Shown in pieces: positions 51,773 through 59,623 of a stretch of DNA of 59,834 bases. This DNA comes from Minisyncoccota bacterium. Its GTDB lineage: Bacteria; Patescibacteriota; Minisyncoccia; Phycocordibacterales; PALSA-1337. Below the pieces are notes generated by a model. That model worked only from the letters and a program-made list of their open reading frames with translations. It was not told the DNA's origin and ran no database searches. The DNA is taken from the NCBI GenBank assembly GCA_017991475.1, contig JAGOQK010000005.1, positions 1-59,834 on the forward strand. The letters run 5' to 3'. Numbering within the stretch: the first letter of the stretch is position 1; every line of letters starts with the position of its first letter. The position numbers and the translations under genes are program-made.

Positions 51773-51898
51773 ATCAACAATGGTGACCATTGTTGGAACC
51801 GCTCGCAAAGCCTTCTCGGCTTCGCACCATAGGCTCTCGAAATAACTTTGAGAGAATGGTCCACACAGGGAACGGGAAATCTCTGAAAGGAGATCAAC
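51773..51898 (+). promoter_or_regulatory. Structured leader with a sequestered ribosome binding site
   Basis: Four hairpins in 126 nt: ACAATGG-tga-CCATTGT (51777-51793), AAGCC-ttctc-GGCTT (51808-51822), CTCTC.../...GAGAG (51834-51854) and ATCTC-tgaaag-GAGAT (51879-51894). The last holds part of the AAAGGAG ribosome binding site in its stem. Confidence 0.55.
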
Positions 51899-52375
51899 AT
51901 GAGAAACAGCTGGAATGAAGATAGCGAGTACATTGTAAACCTCACCAGACAACTGATCGGCAAGACTGCGCTGGACACCATTATCAAGGAAAACAGGAAA
52001 GCTTGCATGCCTACTGTCCTTCACAGTTACATACTGGCGGTTGTCGGAAGAAAAATCAATGAGATGAACGACTCAACTCTCGGACGTATCTGTGCTTACG
52101 CGTCATCTGATGGTGCGCATGGCGGCAAACACTTCCGTGACACAGAACGACCCAAGTTCATTAATCGTACAGGCCTCAACGATGTGATCACGCCCGGTAT
52201 GAATTATCTGTTTAAAAATCTGGGCGTCGGTCAGCACCTTGAACTGATTGCGATTGCAGTCATCACCTGCGTAGTTGTTGACATGATGTTTCAAGACAAC
52301 TGGCAGAAGGAATGGGACTCCTTGGTAATGACTGAGACTGAAGAAGAAGTCTCTCGCACGTCACTCGATTCCTAA
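51899..52375 (+). CDS. Orphan protein, function unknown
   Basis: 158 aa. GAAAGGAG stands six bases before the ATG. The N-terminal half is helical (DSEYIVNLTRQLIGKTALDTI). LELIAIAVITCVVVDMMF (about 118-135) may be a membrane or buried helix, and the tail is acidic (MTETEEEVSRTSLDS). No family recognised. A single-gene unit with consensus promoter, structured leader and terminator, lying between the surface-protein gene and rplE on the opposite strand to the ribosomal genes. Confidence 0.72.
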   Translation: MRNSWNEDSEYIVNLTRQLIGKTALDTIIKENRKACMPTVLHSYILAVVGRKINEMNDSTLGRICAYASSDGAHGGKHFRDTERPKFINRTGLNDVITPGMNYLFKNLGVGQHLELIAIAVITCVVVDMMFQDNWQKEWDSLVMTETEEEVSRTSLDS

Positions 52376-52389
52376 CTCGCATCAAAACC

Positions 52390-52420
52390 ACCCCTCGGCA
52401 ATCCAGCCGAGGGGTTTATC
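52390..52420. terminator. Terminator of the 158-aa orphan gene
   Basis: A 10-bp perfect stem (ACCCCTCGGC / GCCGAGGGGT) with TTTAT on the plus side and TTTT two bases out on the minus side. Confidence 0.85.
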
Positions 52421-52428
52421 ATATACAC

Positions 52429-52447
52429 AAAAACCCCTCTCGGGGCC
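52429..52447 (-). terminator. Terminator after rplE
   Basis: CCCC-gaga-GGGG with five T on the minus strand, 11 bases after the rplE stop. It closes the rpsS-rplE unit. Confidence 0.75.
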
Positions 52448-52457
52448 TTTTAATGTT

Positions 52458-53021
52458 TTATTTCTTCCCCTTCCCTGCTTCCTCCTTCTTGAGCGGAAGC
52501 CCAATATATTCGAGGAACGCGAGCGTAGCTTTCTTGTCGCGTGAAGTAGTGACGATCGTGATAGCAAAACCGAAGACATCCTTGAGATCTTCATCTGAGG
52601 TCTCAGAGAAGATAGTGTGCTCCTTGATACCGAAGGTGTAGTTACCCATAGCGTCTACTGAGTCGCGATTGAGACCGCGGAAGTCCTTGGTACGAGGGAG
52701 AGCGATGTGGATCAGACGATCGAGGAACTCCGTCATGCGTGGGCCACGGAGGGTGATCTGATAGCCGACAGGGTCACCGACGCGAGTCTTGAATGTAGCG
52801 ATAGCCTTCTTGGTAGCGCGGAGAGCTGGCTTCTGACCAGTGATCTTGGCGAGACGATCAGCGATGAGCTCGATCTTCTTCTTGTCCTTCACAGATCCGA
52901 AACCGTTGGAAACGACGACCTTGAGAATCTTCGGGGTCTGCATCGGGTTCTTGAGGCCGAGGGTATCCTTGAGTGCCTGGAATGAATCTTTATTGAGCTG
53001 TGCGACTGTTTTGTATGACAT
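52458..53021 (-). CDS. rplE: Ribosomal protein uL5
   Basis: 187 aa from the ATG at 53019-53021; the TTG at 53036 is unlikely. LKNPMQTPKILKVVVSNGFG, ITGQKPALRATKKAIATFKTR, RVGDPVGYQITLRG and YTFGIKEHTIF are family blocks. Binds 5S rRNA and contacts uS13 across the subunits. Last gene of its unit. Confidence 0.97.
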   Translation of the reverse strand: MSYKTVAQLNKDSFQALKDTLGLKNPMQTPKILKVVVSNGFGSVKDKKKIELIADRLAKITGQKPALRATKKAIATFKTRVGDPVGYQITLRGPRMTEFLDRLIHIALPRTKDFRGLNRDSVDAMGNYTFGIKEHTIFSETSDEDLKDVFGFAITIVTTSRDKKATLAFLEYIGLPLKKEEAGKGKK

Positions 53022-53072
53022 GGTGGTTTTGATCAAGAGGGGCGGTTATTCTTGAGGATGATATCTATTAAG

Positions 53073-53291
53073 CTATGCTTTCTTCGCGACGTTCGACGCC
53101 TGCATGGGCATCGCAATCTCGACTGTTTGGCCTTTCTGGCCTTGCTTGGTCGGCCGCTGATGCTTCTTGACGGTATTCATGCCCTCGATGACAACTTTGC
53201 CGATCGCAGGAAAAGCCTTGACGACCTTGCCGGTCTTGCCCTTATCGTCTCCGGTGAGGATTATTACGTTGTCGCCTTTCTTGATATGCAT
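53073..53291 (-). CDS. rplX: Ribosomal protein uL24
   Basis: 72 aa, shorter than the usual 100. The KOW motif (IKKGDNVIILTGDDKGKTGKVV) and GMNTVKKHQRP are present; the C-terminal domain is short. It helps start 50S assembly. Confidence 0.95.
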   Translation of the reverse strand: MHIKKGDNVIILTGDDKGKTGKVVKAFPAIGKVVIEGMNTVKKHQRPTKQGQKGQTVEIAMPMQASNVAKKA

Positions 53292-53309
53292 ATATAGTTA
53301 AATTAAAAT

Positions 53310-53414
53310 TTAAAATTCAAAAGTCAAAATTACAATGCAAAACTCAAAAGTTTCGCTGCATCGGAATTATCAAATTTTGAATTGCAATTTTGCATTTTGA
53401 TTTTTGAATTTTAA
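53310..53414. repeat. AT-rich palindromic element, copy 2 (rplX-rplN gap)
   Basis: Ends TTAAAATTCAAAA (53310-53322) and TTTTTGAATTTTAA (53401-53414) are inverted repeats. The inside shares AAAATTACAA, GCAAAA and AAGTT-N2-GCTGC with copy 1 at 45273-45373. Confidence 0.85.
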
Positions 53415-53782
53415 ACTATCTCAGGTGCCTTGGAAGCGATAGTCTTGAATCCTGCCTCGCCGACCTCTCGTGGAATCGGGCCGAAGATACGACCTGCGAC
53501 TGGCTCCTTCTTGTCCTTCTCGATGATGACAACTGCATTCTCGTCGAAGCGAATGTACGATCCATCCTTGCGGCGGGTCGGCTTGATCTGGCGGACGACG
53601 ACGGCATGAAGAACATCCTTCTTCTTGATAGCTTTGCGTGGCTCTGCCTTCTGGACTGAGAGCACGACGACCTCACCGATCTCGGCATAGCGCTTGTGAG
53701 AAGCACCGAGAACCTTGAAGATGCGTCCGATCTTGGCACCGGAGTTATCTGCGATATTGACGATGGATCTTGGTTGTATCAT
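53411..53782 (-). CDS. rplN: Ribosomal protein uL14
   Basis: 123 aa. Starts IQPRSIVNIADNSGAKIGRI; the family blocks AVVVRQIKPTRRKDGSYIRFD and IFGPIPREVGEAGF are present. Its stop lies at the very edge of the palindrome. Confidence 0.97.
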   Translation of the reverse strand: MIQPRSIVNIADNSGAKIGRIFKVLGASHKRYAEIGEVVVLSVQKAEPRKAIKKKDVLHAVVVRQIKPTRRKDGSYIRFDENAVVIIEKDKKEPVAGRIFGPIPREVGEAGFKTIASKAPEIV

Positions 53783-53806
53783 GGTTTTATTCTAGCTTAC
53801 TGAATC

Positions 53807-53867
53807 GAGCTATGAGCTAGGAGATAGGAGTTACAAATCGTACCTCATATCTCTTAGCTCATACCTC
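53807..53867. repeat. Inverted repeat between rplN and rpsQ
   Basis: Arms 53807-53834 and 53840-53867 match at 24 of 28 positions (left arm starts GAGCTATGAGCTAGGAGATA) with a 5-base loop. As RNA it forms one long hairpin. Confidence 0.88.
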
Positions 53868-53869
53868 AT

Positions 53870-54130
53870 CTATGCGATGACCTTGAATGACTTATTCTTC
53901 GACAACGGCCTGCATGCCTCGATGGTTGCCTTGTCGCCGATCTTCTTGATATTACCGACATCGTGAGCCATGAGCTTGGTTCTCTTGGTCTGGAACTTGT
54001 GATACTTGGCGTGCTTGACGAAACGCTCAATGGAGACGACACAGGTATCCTTCATCTTGTCAGACACGACCACACCAGTGAATGTCTGGCGCTTTGCAAC
54101 GGTCTTTAGTTGTGTCTTTGTTTCGGTCAT
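53870..54130 (-). CDS. rpsQ: Ribosomal protein uS17
   Basis: 86 aa. RQTFTGVVVSDKMKDTCVVSIERF, HAKYHKFQ and the final RPLSKNKSFKVI are typical. Primary 16S binder. Confidence 0.96.
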   Translation of the reverse strand: MTETKTQLKTVAKRQTFTGVVVSDKMKDTCVVSIERFVKHAKYHKFQTKRTKLMAHDVGNIKKIGDKATIEACRPLSKNKSFKVIA

Positions 54131-54166
54131 GTAAGTGGTGATATTACTTTAAAATGCTTGATTTGT

Positions 54167-54358
54167 CTAGTTTTTCTTCTGAGCGTTGAGTGCGGTCAAA
54201 ATGCGAGCTATCTCCCTGCGAATATCCCTGCCCTCCTTAACGTTCTTGGCCTTGGCACCTGCTCCACCGAAGCGGAACAAGCGAAGCTCCTCGCGCTTCG
54301 CCGAAACGAGCTTCATGAGGTCTGCAGGGGTCTTGGTTGTGAGGTCTTTGGTCTTCAT
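54167..54358 (-). CDS. rpmC: Ribosomal protein uL29
   Basis: 63 aa. LMKLVSAKREELRLFRFGGAGAKAKNVKEGRDIRREIARILT shows the two-helix hairpin, read here as several short blocks. It lies at the peptide exit tunnel. Confidence 0.93.
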   Translation of the reverse strand: MKTKDLTTKTPADLMKLVSAKREELRLFRFGGAGAKAKNVKEGRDIRREIARILTALNAQKKN

Positions 54359-54365
54359 GGGGATA

Positions 54366-54791
54366 TTATATACGCGTAACTACCTTGGTCTTGACCGGAA
54401 GCTTGGTACCCGCCTTGCGGAGTGCTTCTGCGGCAACTACCTGATCGACACCATCGATTTCGAACATGATGCGTCCTGGACGAACCTCAGCGACGAATCC
54501 AACTGGATCACCCTTGCCTTTTCCCATTTTCACTTCGGCTGGCTTCTGGGTAAATGGCATATCTGGGAAGATACGGATCCAAACCTTGCCGGACTTGGTC
54601 GCATAGCGAGCCATAACCTTGCGGGCAGCCTCGATCTGGTTGGATGTGACACGAGCATACGCCATAGCCTTGAGGCCGTATGAGCCGAAGGCGACGGTGA
54701 TACCGCGGGTCTCCATCTTTGCAGCTTCCTTGGCGCGATTTTTGCGCTTCACGAAATGCTTGCGATGTTTAACTTTCTTAGGAAATAGCAT
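54366..54791 (-). CDS. rplP: Ribosomal protein uL16
   Basis: 141 aa. Starts [34 protein letters not shown] and [20 protein letters not shown] are diagnostic. Near the A-site tRNA and the 5S rRNA. Confidence 0.97.
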   Translation of the reverse strand: MLFPKKVKHRKHFVKRKNRAKEAAKMETRGITVAFGSYGLKAMAYARVTSNQIEAARKVMARYATKSGKVWIRIFPDMPFTQKPAEVKMGKGKGDPVGFVAEVRPGRIMFEIDGVDQVVAAEALRKAGTKLPVKTKVVTRI

Positions 54792-54809
54792 GGTAGTAAA
54801 TAAAAAATA

Positions 54810-55484
54810 TTAGCCGTTTTTCTGGTCCTTCTTGAAAATCTCGCCCTTGTAGATCCACACCTTGATACCGATGTCACCATAGGTCATGTGTGCCTTCTCA
54901 CGAGCAAAATCGATGTCCGCACGGAGTGTCTGAAGCGGAATACGACCCTTCTTGAGCTCCTCAGTGCGGGCGATCTCAGCGCCGCCGAGACGACCTCCGA
55001 GGCGGATACGAATACCCTGAACCTCCTTGTTGGCCATAACCTTCTCGATAGTCTGCTTCATGACGCGGCGGAATGGAAGACGCTTCTCGAGAGACTCAGC
55101 GATCATCATGCCAGCAATAGCAGCATTGGACTCAGGGCTGCGGACCTCCTCGATGTCGATCTTGAGCTCCTGACCAGCTACTTCAGCCTTGACGCTGCGG
55201 ATGAGCTTGAGGATCTTTTCACGGAGCTTGACCACGCCGTCACCAGACTTGCCGATGAGCATACCTGGACGTGAGGTCTTGATGATGACACGGAGAACCT
55301 TCTGATTGCGCTCGATGTCGATACCACCGACATAGTTGGCACGGAGCTCCTTCTGGAGGAATTCACGGATAGTGAGATCTGCCTTGAGAGAGGTGCGGTA
55401 ATTTTTGTCTACACCAAACCAGCGACTCTTCCAATCGCGGATGATTCCAAGCCTATGAGAATATGGGTGTACAGTATGAGACAT
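54810..55484 (-). CDS. rpsC: Ribosomal protein uS3
   Basis: 224 aa. HPYSHRLGIIRDWKSRWF, the KH domain with RPGMLIGKSGDGVVKLREKI, and RLGGRLGGAEIARTE with the C-terminal TYGDIGIKVWIYKGE. Forms part of the mRNA entry site. Confidence 0.97.
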   Translation of the reverse strand: MSHTVHPYSHRLGIIRDWKSRWFGVDKNYRTSLKADLTIREFLQKELRANYVGGIDIERNQKVLRVIIKTSRPGMLIGKSGDGVVKLREKILKLIRSVKAEVAGQELKIDIEEVRSPESNAAIAGMMIAESLEKRLPFRRVMKQTIEKVMANKEVQGIRIRLGGRLGGAEIARTEELKKGRIPLQTLRADIDFAREKAHMTYGDIGIKVWIYKGEIFKKDQKNG

Positions 55485-55485
55485 G

Positions 55486-55866
55486 TTATTTTGTTTTTGC
55501 GACCTTACTTATGCCTTTTGACTTAGCACTTTTGACTTCTCGTGCCTCAAGCACGAGACTGATATGACTAGTCCTCTTCTTGATCGGGAAAGCTGATCCG
55601 CGAGCCATCGGCTGACTGCGCTTGAGGACGAAGCCCTGATCGACACGGATTTCTTTGACGAAAAGATTCTCTGCCTCGATCTTGTGATTGTGTGCTGCGT
55701 TGGCAATAGCTGAATCAATAAGATCATGGATAGGACCCTTGGCCTTCTTCAGAGCGTTGGTCAGAATAATCTTGGCCTGAGAAACTCCCTTGCCACGAAC
55801 CATGTCAGCAACGAGACGAACCTTGCGAGGTGAAATGCGATAATTTTTCAGGGAGGCAGTAATCAT
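55486..55866 (-). CDS. rplV: Ribosomal protein uL22
   Basis: 126 aa. LKNYRISPRKVRLVADMVRG, NALKKAKGPIHDLIDSAIAN and the loop RSQPMARGSAFPIKKRTSHI mark the family. Its stop is one base before the rpsC ATG. Confidence 0.97.
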   Translation of the reverse strand: MITASLKNYRISPRKVRLVADMVRGKGVSQAKIILTNALKKAKGPIHDLIDSAIANAAHNHKIEAENLFVKEIRVDQGFVLKRSQPMARGSAFPIKKRTSHISLVLEAREVKSAKSKGISKVAKTK

Positions 55867-55875
55867 GGGGGTGTA

Positions 55876-56223
55876 TTATTTCTTTGTGGCTGTAGTAGCG
55901 GCTTCCTTTGCAGACTTAGCAGCATTGACCTCGGCCTCCTTGGCCTTCATCTCAATCTCCTTCTGCATCTTACCTCCATGACGGACGAACTTGCGTGTAG
56001 GCGCAAATTCACCGAGGCGGTGTCCAACCATATCCTCGGTGACCAATACCTCTACATGAATCCTTCCATTGTGTACGCCAAAAGTGAATCCCAACATTTC
56101 TGGTGAAATTTGTGAGCGGCGTGACCAGGTCTTGATGACCCCAGCAGTTGCAGCCTTCTTGCCCTCAATTTTCTTGAGGAGTCTTTCTTCGATATAGGGT
56201 CCTTTCTTGAGTGATCGTGCCAT
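55876..56223 (-). CDS. rpsS: Ribosomal protein uS19 with C-terminal extension
   Basis: 115 aa against about 92. [37 protein letters not shown] and [19 protein letters not shown] are the family blocks. The last 25 residues are an Ala/Lys/Thr-rich tail. First gene of its unit, after a gap that holds the unusual accessory genes. Confidence 0.97.
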   Translation of the reverse strand: MARSLKKGPYIEERLLKKIEGKKAATAGVIKTWSRRSQISPEMLGFTFGVHNGRIHVEVLVTEDMVGHRLGEFAPTRKFVRHGGKMQKEIEMKAKEAEVNAAKSAKEAATTATKK

Positions 56224-56262
56224 AGAATTAGAATAAAAGAAGCTCCGCGGAGCTCGTCACAC

Positions 56263-56291
56263 ATCCTAACAGAGTGGTTATCCGAAGTCAA
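56263..56291 (-). promoter_or_regulatory. Promoter of the rpsS-rplE unit
   Basis: On the minus strand: TTGACT (56286-56291), 17 bp, TGT then TAGGAT (56263-56268). The leader has the palindrome AGCTCCGCGGAGCT followed by TTCTTTT, a possible attenuator (56238-56256). Confidence 0.85.
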
Positions 56292-56309
56292 GAAATAGCG
56301 GGTATATGC

Positions 56310-56315
56310 TATACT
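56310..56315 (+). promoter_or_regulatory. Extended -10 of the histidine kinase gene
   Basis: TGC then TATACT at 56310-56315, 19 bases before the ATG at 56335, back-to-back with the rpsS promoter. Confidence 0.55.
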
Positions 56316-56334
56316 TATGGGGTATCTGCGCACC

Positions 56335-57159
56335 ATGGACGACATCCTCTACATCATCCAAGCCATACCTCCGTCGACGCAATATGCGCTCGTGGGCATA
56401 TTCTTCGCCATAGCTATGGTGAGCAGCCTCTCCCTCGCATTGCGCCTAATCTGGAAGAAGATGGGTATAAATGAAGTGCTCAAATATGAGTTCATCACCA
56501 TCGTCGCGCACAAATTCAGGACTCCCCTCACCCATATCAAGTGGTCAACAGATGAGCTCATCAAGGAGGAAACCGATCCTTATAAGAAGGAAGCTATTCA
56601 GGACATCCAGAAGTCCAACGAGAAGCTCATCAAGCTCACCAACACACTTGTCGAAATAACCGATTCGGAGAACGCATCGTCGACCGTCTATATATTCGAA
56701 CGCACTGATGTCTGCGAGTTCGCTCGTAAGATTGGCGATGAGATCAAGAATGAGTTCCATGAAAAGAATGTGTTCTTCTCGATACAATGTGCGCCTGAGC
56801 CTATCTTCGTGAAGATGGATGCTCAACGCATGGAGTTCGTGCTTCAGACCATCCTCGAGAATGCCAAGAACTATACCCCTCCAGGCAAGAATGTTGAAGT
56901 AACCGTGATGCGCGAAGGTAACAAGGCTCTGATATCAGTACGAGACGGCGGCATCGGCATCGACAAGAAGGATATAGAGCTGATCTCTACCAAATTCTAC
57001 CGTACCACAAATGCGAAATCAGCTGATACTGAAGGGTTCGGGGTCGGGCTCTACCTCGCACAGTCGATTACCAAACGACACAAGGGTTCTATACAGGTAT
57101 ATTCAGAAGGTATCGGCCTCGGATCAACGTTCACTATCGTAGTTCCACTCGCGAAGTAA
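56335..57159 (+). CDS. Membrane-anchored sensor histidine kinase
   Basis: 274 aa from the ATG at 56335; the ATG at 56317 would lie on the -10. One membrane helix (YALVGIFFAIAMVSSLSLAL), no visible outer sensor domain, then HisKA with the phospho-acceptor in FITIVAHKFRTPLTHIKW, and the HATPase with N box LQTILENAKNYTP, G1 VRDGGIGID and G2 GFGVGLYLA. No cognate DNA-binding response regulator is adjacent; the two receiver-like proteins elsewhere in the window are possible but unproven partners. It lies in reverse orientation between rpsS and rplB. Confidence 0.93.
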   Translation: MDDILYIIQAIPPSTQYALVGIFFAIAMVSSLSLALRLIWKKMGINEVLKYEFITIVAHKFRTPLTHIKWSTDELIKEETDPYKKEAIQDIQKSNEKLIKLTNTLVEITDSENASSTVYIFERTDVCEFARKIGDEIKNEFHEKNVFFSIQCAPEPIFVKMDAQRMEFVLQTILENAKNYTPPGKNVEVTVMREGNKALISVRDGGIGIDKKDIELISTKFYRTTNAKSADTEGFGVGLYLAQSITKRHKGSIQVYSEGIGLGSTFTIVVPLAK

Positions 57160-57265
57160 CGAAAAAGGCTCTGGAACCTATTCATCAATGACTTTTATGA
57201 AAAAATAATCGATAAGTTGTTTTGTTTTAGCAAAAATTATTTTGAGCATGAAGAAAATTGTAGCA

Positions 57266-57294
57266 TAAAAAAGCCCTCCTGAAACAGGAGGACT
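57266..57294 (-). terminator. Terminator of the 198-aa orphan gene
   Basis: AGTCCTCCTG / CAGGAGGGCT stem (one G-T pair), 3-base loop, T run on the minus strand. Confidence 0.88.
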
Positions 57295-57313
57295 TGAAGA
57301 TTAGCGAATACGA

Positions 57314-57910
57314 TTATTCTGATCTCTCGGCAACATGGACATGAGCTCTCATGTACTGCCAGGCACTTTCAGGATCTGAGAGAACCTTGAGCACTAGGTA
57401 GAGACGATAACTATCCACCTTCAAACCATACAAACCCCGAACATTGGGGTCATGCCGACGGTACCAATGAAACGGTTGGATGTGTTCAGTCTGATACTGA
57501 TATTCACAGGTACAGAGAACGAGTCCTTCGCCATCGATGAAGATTAGAGCGAGACCCTGATTGTTACCCGGATTGAAGAACCAGATAGGGATGCCTGCAC
57601 TTGCCCCTTCACCCGTGAGGATCTGATTTGCTTTCCAAGCAATATCCTTGCTTCGACCCTTCATGCACCACTCGCGATACTTCTTCATTTCATCTGAACC
57701 TAGGATGAAGCGAATATTTTCCTCAGCCAATGACATCAACTTTTGCATCTCTGCAACCCAAGCCTCACATTCTTGCTGAATAACAGGAAATTGACCATAC
57801 AAGGCCGTAGGATCCGCGAAAAATTCGATCCGTCGCCCAATCTTAGCTCGTTCTTCCTGGCTTAGAAGTTCTCGTGTCAATCCGCTATGCATTACAATTA
57901 ATCTACTCAT
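57314..57910 (-). CDS. Orphan protein, function unknown
   Basis: 198 aa from the ATG at 57908-57910 (MSRLIVMHSGLTRELL), with AAGGAC upstream; the longer frame to 57997 runs over the promoter and a terminator. Soluble, with a helical N-terminal half (FPVIQQECEAWVAEMQKLMS) and a beta-type C-terminal half (GIPIWFFNPGNNQGLALIFI, GEGLVLCTCEYQYQTEHIQP). His and Cys residues in the second half could bind metal. No family recognised. Own promoter and terminator. Confidence 0.7.
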   Translation of the reverse strand: MSRLIVMHSGLTRELLSQEERAKIGRRIEFFADPTALYGQFPVIQQECEAWVAEMQKLMSLAEENIRFILGSDEMKKYREWCMKGRSKDIAWKANQILTGEGASAGIPIWFFNPGNNQGLALIFIDGEGLVLCTCEYQYQTEHIQPFHWYRRHDPNVRGLYGLKVDSYRLYLVLKVLSDPESAWQYMRAHVHVAERSE

Positions 57911-57961
57911 ATTCCAATGTCCTTGTTGTTGTAGTTTATTGTCTTCCCAGACGCTGGAATT

Positions 57962-57990
57962 AAAGTACCATTCGGATTGGTTAAAGTCAA
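57962..57990 (-). promoter_or_regulatory. Promoter of the 198-aa orphan gene
   Basis: On the minus strand: TTGACT (57985-57990), 17 bp, TGG then TACTTT (57962-57967), directly after the terminator of the preceding gene. Confidence 0.6.
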
Positions 57991-58027
57991 CAAACAATAA
58001 ATCCCCAAGCCAGCGCGGCTTGGGGAT
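57991..58027 (-). terminator. Terminator of the 167-aa orphan gene
   Basis: An 11-bp perfect stem (ATCCCCAAGCC / GGCTTGGGGAT), 5-base loop, then TTATTGTTTG on the minus strand. Confidence 0.85.
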
Positions 58028-58033
58028 GGAGAT

Positions 58034-58537
58034 TTATCGAACGCGCTCCAGTGCGTTGTGGCTGTTTTTTGATTTGGTAAGCTGAGCTTCAGCTCGACTA
58101 AAGAACGGGGCAAAACCACGAGATCCTGTGAGGTCGTTACCGAAGAATTGAATCGCAACATCGTAGCAAAAACCAAATTGAACTTTGCTGAGACGTGATT
58201 GACTCTCAGGTTGATTCGATGGCAGTAGCGACCTCTTTTCTTCATCCTGTTTTTCAACGACCGCATTTGCCAAACGCTGAAGACGAAGACAGGCCTCTTC
58301 GCACAAGTACTCGTAGGAACATTTTTTATCTCGAGGATCAAAACCAAAATAGGCCTCGAATGATACACAGAGCAGACCTACGTGAGCCCACAAGGAATCA
58401 TAATTTCTCGTCTTGGATAATACCATTTTTCCTTTGTTCTGCCGTCTCAGCATCCACGTTTCCCAATCAGTCACATGAGGAAAGTGGCCACTAGCCAACA
58501 TGTTCTCAAGCATTCTCGGATCGATTGTCGTTTTCAT
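58034..58537 (-). CDS. Orphan protein, function unknown
   Basis: 167 aa from the ATG at 58535-58537 (MKTTIDPRMLENMLASG); the ribosome binding site (GAGAAAG) is weak and rather far, and a start nine codons earlier is possible. Mostly helical, charged, no signal peptide (YEYLCEEACLRLQRLANAVV, RAEAQLTKSKNSHNALERVR). Three Cys in the middle. One-gene unit with consensus promoter and long leader containing TTGAGC-cggaa-GCTCAA (58598-58614). No family recognised. Confidence 0.7.
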   Translation of the reverse strand: MKTTIDPRMLENMLASGHFPHVTDWETWMLRRQNKGKMVLSKTRNYDSLWAHVGLLCVSFEAYFGFDPRDKKCSYEYLCEEACLRLQRLANAVVEKQDEEKRSLLPSNQPESQSRLSKVQFGFCYDVAIQFFGNDLTGSRGFAPFFSRAEAQLTKSKNSHNALERVR

Positions 58538-58656
58538 TTGTAATGAACTTTCTCTGTGTGCCACGGTTTGTGATTGATAGGCTTCCGACCATTCATATTG
58601 AGCTTCCGGCTCAACATTCTCAATCCAGAAAAGTTGTGGCTACTTTATCTGTGTAT

Positions 58657-58686
58657 ATTATACCATATCTTATACATAAAAGTCAA
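58657..58686 (-). promoter_or_regulatory. Strong promoter of the 167-aa orphan gene
   Basis: On the minus strand: TTGACT (58681-58686), 18 bp, TGG then TATAAT (58657-58662). Confidence 0.88.
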
Positions 58687-58700
58687 GTATTTTAGCATAC

Positions 58701-58722
58701 AAAAACAGCCCTCTATAGGGCC
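58701..58722 (-). terminator. Terminator after rplB
   Basis: GCCCT-atag-AGGGC stem, then TG and five T on the minus strand, about 25 bases after the rplB stop. It cuts rplB off from rpsS. Confidence 0.75.
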
Positions 58723-58747
58723 ATTTTTAGAGATATATAATCCAGAA

Positions 58748-59602
58748 CTACTCTGACTTCTTCTTTTTCTTGCCGACCTGGCGGCGTGAGACGATGAAGA
58801 CGTTCGAGTACTTCTTCGGGGTACGAGTCTTCTGACCCTTACCTGCTGGCTTGCCCCAGCGCGTCTTGAGACGGCGGAGACCACGACCCTGGCGCTGTTC
58901 TCCTCCACCGTATGGGTGATCCACAGGGTTCTGAGCAGTACCACGAACAGTAGGACGGATACCCATCCAGCGAGATCGTCCTGCCTTACCGATATTCACG
59001 AGGCGATTCTCTTCGTTAGAAACGGCTCCAATAGAAGCCCATGCATTCTCGTGAATCTTGCGAACCTCGGTCGACGGCATCTTGATGTGCGTATAGCCTG
59101 CATCATTAGCGATGACCTGGGCGAATGATCCTGCAGAGCGAACGAGCTTGGATCCTGAACCTGGCTTGATCTCAATATTGAAAACAAAAGTACCGACCGG
59201 GATCTGCTTGAGCGGAAGACGATTGCCTGTCTGGATCGGAGCCTTCTCAGATACCATGAATGAATTGCCGACCTTCATAGTCTTCGGGAGGAGGACGTAG
59301 CGCTTGGTACCGTCCTTGTAGTTCACGAGACCGATGTATCCTGTGCGGAATGGATCGTACTCAACAGTCTTGACCGTAGCGATCATGTCCTTCTTGTCAT
59401 ACATGAAATCGATGATGCGATAGAGCTTCTTGTGACCTCCACCCTTGTGACGGACAGTGATACGACCGAAGGCATTGCGTCCCATGTCGCGCTTGAAACC
59501 GACCGTGAGTGGCTTGTACGGCTCAGAAGCGGTGAGGTACTGCTTGAACGGCAATACGGTCATATGACGGCGGGACTTGGATGTAGGGCGGAATGATTTC
59601 AT
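58748..59602 (-). CDS. rplB: Ribosomal protein uL2
   Basis: 284 aa. MKSFRPTSKSRRHMTVL, GRNAFGRITVRHKGGGHKK, and the peptidyl-transferase-side loop RPTVRGTAQNPVDHPYGGGE with the functional His. The C-terminal KKYSNVFIVSRR is typical. Followed by a terminator, not by rpsS as in most bacteria. Confidence 0.98.
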   Translation of the reverse strand: MKSFRPTSKSRRHMTVLPFKQYLTASEPYKPLTVGFKRDMGRNAFGRITVRHKGGGHKKLYRIIDFMYDKKDMIATVKTVEYDPFRTGYIGLVNYKDGTKRYVLLPKTMKVGNSFMVSEKAPIQTGNRLPLKQIPVGTFVFNIEIKPGSGSKLVRSAGSFAQVIANDAGYTHIKMPSTEVRKIHENAWASIGAVSNEENRLVNIGKAGRSRWMGIRPTVRGTAQNPVDHPYGGGEQRQGRGLRRLKTRWGKPAGKGQKTRTPKKYSNVFIVSRRQVGKKKKKSE

Positions 59603-59623
59603 GTTAATAATTTAAAATATATT

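Noticed and set aside
57911-57997. 29-codon N-terminal extension of the 198-aa orphan
   Set aside because: It would be coded by the promoter region, directly after the upstream terminator; AAGGAC stands before the inner ATG.
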